Below are positions 59,626 to 64,000 of a stretch of 64,000 nucleotides of DNA, in pieces. Made by a program: the position numbers and the translations under genes. The notes below the pieces were generated by a model. It made no database searches. It saw only the letters and a program-made list of their open reading frames with translations, and was not told where the DNA came from. This DNA comes from Crocinitomix sp044361315 (GTDB lineage Bacteria; Bacteroidota; Bacteroidia; Flavobacteriales_D; Crocinitomicaceae), in assembly GCA_044361315.1 (NCBI GenBank), contig JBIKJA010000001.1, forward strand, positions 124,001-188,000, read 5' to 3'. The stretch's first letter is position 1; the number at the start of each line of letters is the position of its first letter.

Positions 59626-61842
59626 TTATCTAAATTCTAATCGGCGTCTATTGTCTACCAAGTTTGCCTTTTCTCGAAGTGCTTGAATCACTTTGCCATC
59701 GGAAGAATTGGCGCGCATTGAGCGCATAGGATCTGAAGTTATTTTTAAGTCTGCAGCTTTCACAGCAGGTATTTCGCTATCCACGATAAATACATAAATT
59801 CCTTCTTCTCCTTTGATAGGAACAGTCATTGCTCCTTTAGGGATTTTTGTAAATACTTTCCCAATCACATAAGGCTCTTCTTGTCCACCATTGTAAATTG
59901 ATTTGCTTGCAAAAGTTAACTCAGCATTTCCAACAGCTCCATTTGTGATGACAGAACCAACCTGCTCTAAACTGTTTTTTCCTGACATTTTTTTAATGTA
60001 AAATTCGGCTTGTTTTTCTTTCAAAGCTGGACTGCGCATGATTTCTTTTACATCATCAAATTCAGGAACACCTTCTGCGATGACATTATCAATAATAGCC
60101 ACCACAAATTTATCTCCATCAATTAACGGTTTAGAGATATCACCTACTTTTGCGTTTTTAGAGAAAACGAATTGAAGCATGGTACGCGAATTATTTAATC
60201 CGATTACATAATCATTTGATAGATTAATTCGCGCTGATTGAACTTCTAAATTTGCTTTTTCCGCCATTCTATTAAATGCAGAATCACCTGTTGCTTCTTC
60301 TACACTGTAAACAAAATCAAATGCTTTAGATTCCATTTCTTTTTTAGTCTCGTCGCTTGGTTTTAATGTTTTAGTTACCAAAGCCAATACTGGAGTTTTA
60401 CGTTGCGCTTGTCCTAACACTTCAACAATATGGTATCCAAAACTAGTTTTTACTAGTTGCAATTCGCCAATTTTACCGTTAAAAGAAGCTTCTTCAAATT
60501 CAGGCACCATGGCTCCTTTAGAAAACCATTTATATTCGCCGCCTGTTGCCATTGATCCTGGATCTTCACTCACTTTTGGAACCAATTCAGCAAAATTATT
60601 TTTTGCTTTAATCACTTTAATCAAACTATCTCCAATTGCTTTTGCTTGCTCTTCTGTTCGCGTTTGTCCGGTGCTAATCAAGATATGTCTTACCCAAGCT
60701 TGTTCTTCAACTGGTAATTCAACCACTTTTACAAGTGCCATTTCTTCTGCACGCGTATCAGCATTAACCGCTGGAAATGGCCCTAAGACATCACCAACTT
60801 TAGAATTTTGAACGATATCGTCAGCTGAACGAGGATAAGCACCTCCTAATTGATTGATTGAAAATCTTAACTGATCATCCATCCCCATTCTAAAAGCAGT
60901 TGAATCAGATAAAAATTTTGAATCACTGTTTTGATAAACAAAAGCTAAATCATTTTTAGTTGATGAAAACATCGGTTTCATCGTTTCTAAGGTTGCATTG
61001 ATTTCAGCAATGTCATCTGATGTTGGAGCAACAGAAAAATTAACTATTTGCACATCACGAGCTTCTTCTTGCTCATATTCAACATCATTTTTATGCTTTT
61101 CGTAATAAGCTTTGATTTCTTCATCCGTAATTTTTACTGCATCTACCGGAATATCTCCATAACGTTGAACGACAAATCTTACTTGTTTTTTATCGTACAA
61201 GGCGTTGTATTGATCTTGTGCTTCTAGTTTATTAATATAAATTCCTTTTTTTACCAAGGCAATATATTTATCCGCTTTACGAGTATTCTCCAACTCTTCT
61301 TCGAAAGATTTCCATTGTTTACGGCTATCCAACCAAGTTTGCATTTGTTCAGGAGAAGCACCAACTGGTTCTACTTCCAATTTTTGAATGAACGATCTCA
61401 CAGAATCTTTAGAAAAAGCACCATCTGGTCCTCTAAAGATTGACACTTGAAGCACCCAAGGATGCAAGTGATTTCCATGAATCATGTCATTTAATTCATT
61501 TTTTGTACAAACGATTCCTAATTTGCTGAACTCTTCTTCCAACAAGGTTCTACGAATTAATTCGTTAAAAGCGTTATCATCAGCCAAACGCTCAGCTTCT
61601 GCATTCCACTCTTTTTGTTGGTATTGATATTCGCTTTTTTGACGATTTGTCATTTCCTCTTTTAATTCGAGGTATTTGTCCACATCAATCAATTCGCCGT
61701 TAAGGGTAGCGATTTCGAGTTGATCTTCATCTTCACTTCCTCCAGTTTTGATGAAGTCACTAAATATAAAAGCAAGCATTGCAAGGCCCACAACGATGAG
61801 CAACAACATTGAATTTTTTTGAATTTTTCCAATTACAGCCAT
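59626..61842 (-). CDS. PpiD/SurA-like peptidyl-prolyl isomerase chaperone
   Basis: 738 residues: one N-terminal membrane helix (about 11-33, SMLLLIVVGLAMLAFIFSDFI) and a SurA-N-like helical domain (about 40-220). A parvulin domain follows at about 370-475 (WVRHILISTGQT, FAELVPKVSEDPGSMATGGEYKWFSKGAMVPEFEEASF, TSFGYHIVEVL), then a second, degenerate parvulin-like region. It is anchored in the inner membrane facing the periplasm and helps outer-membrane protein folding. Monocistronic with a strong terminator. Confidence 0.9.
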   Translation of the reverse strand: MAVIGKIQKNSMLLLIVVGLAMLAFIFSDFIKTGGSEDEDQLEIATLNGELIDVDKYLELKEEMTNRQKSEYQYQQKEWNAEAERLADDNAFNELIRRTLLEEEFSKLGIVCTKNELNDMIHGNHLHPWVLQVSIFRGPDGAFSKDSVRSFIQKLEVEPVGASPEQMQTWLDSRKQWKSFEEELENTRKADKYIALVKKGIYINKLEAQDQYNALYDKKQVRFVVQRYGDIPVDAVKITDEEIKAYYEKHKNDVEYEQEEARDVQIVNFSVAPTSDDIAEINATLETMKPMFSSTKNDLAFVYQNSDSKFLSDSTAFRMGMDDQLRFSINQLGGAYPRSADDIVQNSKVGDVLGPFPAVNADTRAEEMALVKVVELPVEEQAWVRHILISTGQTRTEEQAKAIGDSLIKVIKAKNNFAELVPKVSEDPGSMATGGEYKWFSKGAMVPEFEEASFNGKIGELQLVKTSFGYHIVEVLGQAQRKTPVLALVTKTLKPSDETKKEMESKAFDFVYSVEEATGDSAFNRMAEKANLEVQSARINLSNDYVIGLNNSRTMLQFVFSKNAKVGDISKPLIDGDKFVVAIIDNVIAEGVPEFDDVKEIMRSPALKEKQAEFYIKKMSGKNSLEQVGSVITNGAVGNAELTFASKSIYNGGQEEPYVIGKVFTKIPKGAMTVPIKGEEGIYVFIVDSEIPAVKAADLKITSDPMRSMRANSSDGKVIQALREKANLVDNRRRLEFR

Positions 61843-61984
61843 TTCTGTCTTTTTGTTTATTTTAAGAATCTGCGAATATAGTCCTATTCCTTCTAAAAAT
61901 GACAGTAGATTGAAGAAATTTTCGAATAATTATTTCCAAACTTAAAAAGTTGTTATTTTTTTTATGTTTCCTTTCTTTATTTTG

Positions 61985-61992
61985 TAGCTTTG
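61985..61992 (+). promoter_or_regulatory. -7 element (TAGCTTTG) of pdhB
   Basis: A perfect TAnnTTTG, 33 bases before ATG 62026. The alternative TTG start at 61990 lies inside it and is ruled out. Confidence 0.55.
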
Positions 61993-62025
61993 AGCCAAAT
62001 TTTTGGACAGCAATTAGAACACATT

Positions 62026-63003
62026 ATGAAAACACTGCAATTTAGAGAAGCACTTCGTGAAGCAATGTCAGAAGAGATGAGAAAAGACGAAAATGTCTTT
62101 TTATTAGGAGAAGAAGTTGCGGAATACAACGGAGCATACAAGGTTTCGCAAGGAATGTTGGATGAATTTGGAGCTAAAAGGGTAATTGATACACCTATTG
62201 CGGAATTAGGTTTTACTGGAATTGCAGTTGGTGCGGCCATGAATGGTTTACGTCCGATTGTTGAGTTTATGACATGGAATTTTGCGATTTTAGCTGCGGA
62301 TCAAATTATTAACAGTGCGGCAAAAATGTTGCAAATGTCTGGTGGACAAGTTGGTTGCCCCATTGTTTTTAGAGGTGGAAATGGAACTGCAGGACAATTA
62401 GGAGCTACCCATTCTCAAAGTTTTGAAGCGTTTTATGCGCATGTACCAGGATTAAAAGTGGTTACTCCCTCTACTCCTTACGACGCGAAAGGTTTGTTAA
62501 AAGCTGCGATTCGTGATAACGACCCGGTGATTGTATTGGAATCAGAAAAAATGTATGGTGACAAGGGTGAAGTTCCTGAAGGTGAATACATTGTTCCGAT
62601 TGGGGTAGCAGATATTAAACGTGAAGGAACAGATGTTACAATTGTAAGTTTTGGTAAAATTATCAAAGAAGCGCACGCTGCGGCTGATGAATTAGCGAAA
62701 GACGGAATTTCAGTAGAAATAATTGATTTAAGAACTATTCGTCCGATTGATTATGGTTTGATTGTAAAATCTGTTAAAAAAACGAACCGTTTGGTGGTGG
62801 TGGAAGAATCTTGGCCAATTGCGTCTATTGCTTCTGAAATTGCGTACCATGTTCAACATTATGCATTTGATTATTTAGATGCTCCGGTAAAACGTGTAAT
62901 GCAATCTGATACTCCTTTTCCTTTTAGCCCTAGTTTGATGGCGGAAGCTTTACCAAATGTTGCGCGAATTTCTGCTGCCGTAAAAGCGGTGTTGTATAAA
63001 TAA
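62026..63003 (+). CDS. pdhB: Pyruvate dehydrogenase E1 component, beta subunit
   Basis: 325 residues from ATG 62026 (MKTLQFREALREAMSEEM). Transketolase-type pyrimidine-binding domain: LLGEEVAEYNGAYKVSQGM (cofactor-activating Glu), DTPIAELGFTGIAVGAAMNGLRP, FRGGNGTAGQLGATHSQSFEA. The transketolase C-terminal domain has VVEESWPIASIASEIAYHVQ. With the alpha subunit it decarboxylates pyruvate and acetylates E2 lipoate. pdhA and the E2 gene are not in the window. Confidence 0.95.
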   Translation: MKTLQFREALREAMSEEMRKDENVFLLGEEVAEYNGAYKVSQGMLDEFGAKRVIDTPIAELGFTGIAVGAAMNGLRPIVEFMTWNFAILAADQIINSAAKMLQMSGGQVGCPIVFRGGNGTAGQLGATHSQSFEAFYAHVPGLKVVTPSTPYDAKGLLKAAIRDNDPVIVLESEKMYGDKGEVPEGEYIVPIGVADIKREGTDVTIVSFGKIIKEAHAAADELAKDGISVEIIDLRTIRPIDYGLIVKSVKKTNRLVVVEESWPIASIASEIAYHVQHYAFDYLDAPVKRVMQSDTPFPFSPSLMAEALPNVARISAAVKAVLYK

Positions 63004-63013
63004 TTCCGAATCG

Positions 63014-64000
63014 TTGGAACGTTTTCATCCGCTCATACAGCACGATGTTGTTCCGTCCGAAGCACTGATTGACTTGCTCAAAAATACCTTAATTGGTTCT
63101 AAAGGGACTTTGTATCAACTTTTAGACACCCCAACAAAAATTGTTCAACTCAAAAATTCGCATTTTTTTTCCCTGGTAAGGGCCGATAAATTAGTAGGCA
63201 CTTTTACGATTTGCAAACAAGAAATCAATTTATTGGGCAGTACGCACAATTCTTATTATATCCGTTATGTAGCCTTTGATTCTAAATTCCAAGGTGGATT
63301 TAAGAAAGGTAAAAGTAATGGAGGTTTACATCGATTTTTTAAAGATTTTTTTGAGACCAGTACTTTTGATTCGGCACCAACAAAAAGTGGTAAAAGTATC
63401 TACTGGGCCTATATTGACCCTGACAATTTACGTTCGATAAACCTGAATAACCGTTTGGGTTTTGAACAAATAGGCACCTTTAAAACGACGGTTTTTTCTC
63501 GGGTAAATCCAAAAAATAAATTTGTTGAAAGAATAAAATCGGACGATAAAAACGAGGTGTTAAATTTAGTGACCTCTTTTTACGATTCCTTTCAGTTTTT
63601 TGCGACAGCATCGCTTTTTTATGAGGATAATTATTTTGTTTTAAGGGTGGATGGTGAGATCGTGTGTGGAATTCAGGCAAATCCTGTACAATGGAAAATA
63701 AAAAGTTTGCCCGGTTTAAGTGGCCGGATTTTGATTAAAATTGCGCCCTATATTCCACGAATTCGAAAATTAATTCGACCAAATAACCACCGATTTTTAG
63801 CCACCGAAGGTTTATTTTGGAAAATTGGGTTTGAACACAAATTAGCTGAATTATTGGAAGGCGTTTTGGCAATAACTGGGCATCATTCCTTGTTAATTTG
63901 GTCGGATTGTGAACATAACTTTATGAAAAACATAGACGTTAACTGGGGATTCATTCAAAAAATGAAAAAGGAAAATGCGGTTGCTATTATGGCCAAATTG
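63014..64000 (+). CDS. GNAT-like acyltransferase, 3' end outside the window
   Basis: An open frame starts at TTG 63014, 10 bases after the pdhB stop, and continues to the window end (329 codons without a stop). The first ~170 residues resemble a GNAT fold: YYIRYVAFDSKFQGG, KSIYWAYIDPDN, then RSINLNNRLGFEQIGTF, the last being the usual GNAT helix and strand beside the acyl-CoA. The remainder (FQFFATASLFYEDNYFVLRVDG) may be a second, degenerate copy of the fold. Substrate unknown. It is probably co-transcribed with pdhB. Confidence 0.65.
   Translation, partial: MERFHPLIQHDVVPSEALIDLLKNTLIGSKGTLYQLLDTPTKIVQLKNSHFFSLVRADKLVGTFTICKQEINLLGSTHNSYYIRYVAFDSKFQGGFKKGKSNGGLHRFFKDFFETSTFDSAPTKSGKSIYWAYIDPDNLRSINLNNRLGFEQIGTFKTTVFSRVNPKNKFVERIKSDDKNEVLNLVTSFYDSFQFFATASLFYEDNYFVLRVDGEIVCGIQANPVQWKIKSLPGLSGRILIKIAPYIPRIRKLIRPNNHRFLATEGLFWKIGFEHKLAELLEGVLAITGHHSLLIWSDCEHNFMKNIDVNWGFIQKMKKENAVAIMAKL

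Noticed and set aside
63480..63680. A 66-codon minus-strand ORF near the right end
   Set aside because: It lies opposite the long open GNAT-like frame, which continues pdhB's transcription unit and has domain motifs.
1..64000. tRNA, rRNA, insertion sequences, prophage or integrase genes
   Set aside because: Looked for and not seen: no transposase or integrase motifs, no conserved rRNA segments, and no tRNA cloverleaf that I could recognise by eye.

Overview
The window is one AT-rich chromosomal stretch of a member of the phylum Bacteroidota, most likely order Flavobacteriales. Five things point there: C-terminal type IX secretion sorting domains on two secreted proteins, a TonB receptor with a carboxypeptidase-regulatory-like N-terminus, GH3-family and DUF4837 proteins, a DnaG with a degenerate zinc finger, and a recurring promoter element TAnnTTTG (the Bacteroidota -7 box) with almost no Shine-Dalgarno sequences. 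I see no rRNA, tRNA, CRISPR array, insertion sequence or prophage.

Layout. 1-8.1 kb (mostly minus): a flavoprotein operon ending in a truncated pentapeptide protein, a large secreted zinc metalloprotease, and a four-gene operon with two tandem membrane-anchored metallophosphoesterases. 8.4-11 kb: a lineage-specific paralogous pair, one gene holding three tandem copies of a domain that its neighbour carries once. 11-19 kb (minus): polA, a glutamate-synthase-like FMN protein, an MscS channel and dnaG. 19-28 kb: a type IX-secreted repeat protein, a SprT-like protein, manC, sppA, two glycosyltransferases and an aldehyde dehydrogenase. 28-29 kb: a type II toxin-antitoxin pair with a perfect 16-bp palindrome inside its promoter. 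29-38 kb: tatA, gatA, a LysM transglycosylase, a DUF4837 lipoprotein, a GH3 enzyme and an M14 carboxypeptidase.

38-53.4 kb is the most interesting block and looks like a phosphate-acquisition island. It holds two PhoB-like response regulators, a TonB-dependent receptor with a beta-helix-type lipoprotein, an OprO/OprP-type porin, a PhoU-like (DUF47) plus PiT pair, a Na/Pi cotransporter fused to an N-terminal periplasmic domain and a C-terminal PhoU-like domain, a frameshifted TetR gene and an ArsM arsenite methyltransferase. The regions upstream of these transport and regulator genes (not arsM) contain direct repeats of TAACnnn with an exact 11-bp period. That is the architecture of a PhoB/PhoP box, and it resembles the TTAACA repeats of Bacillus PhoP. 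For the best cases the repeats lie a fixed distance (25-26 or 36-37 bp) from the -7 box. I infer a Pho regulon, with ArsM dealing with arsenic that may enter through phosphate transporters.

53.4-64 kb: a tail-specific protease, dCMP deaminase, glycosyltransferases, rsgA, dtd, an acyl-CoA thioesterase, a PpiD/SurA-like chaperone, pdhB and a GNAT-like protein cut by the window end.

Several gene starts lie only 2-7 bases after the promoter -7 box, which suggests leaderless or near-leaderless transcripts. rsgA has no ATG, GTG or TTG where its family N-terminus begins and probably starts at CTG.
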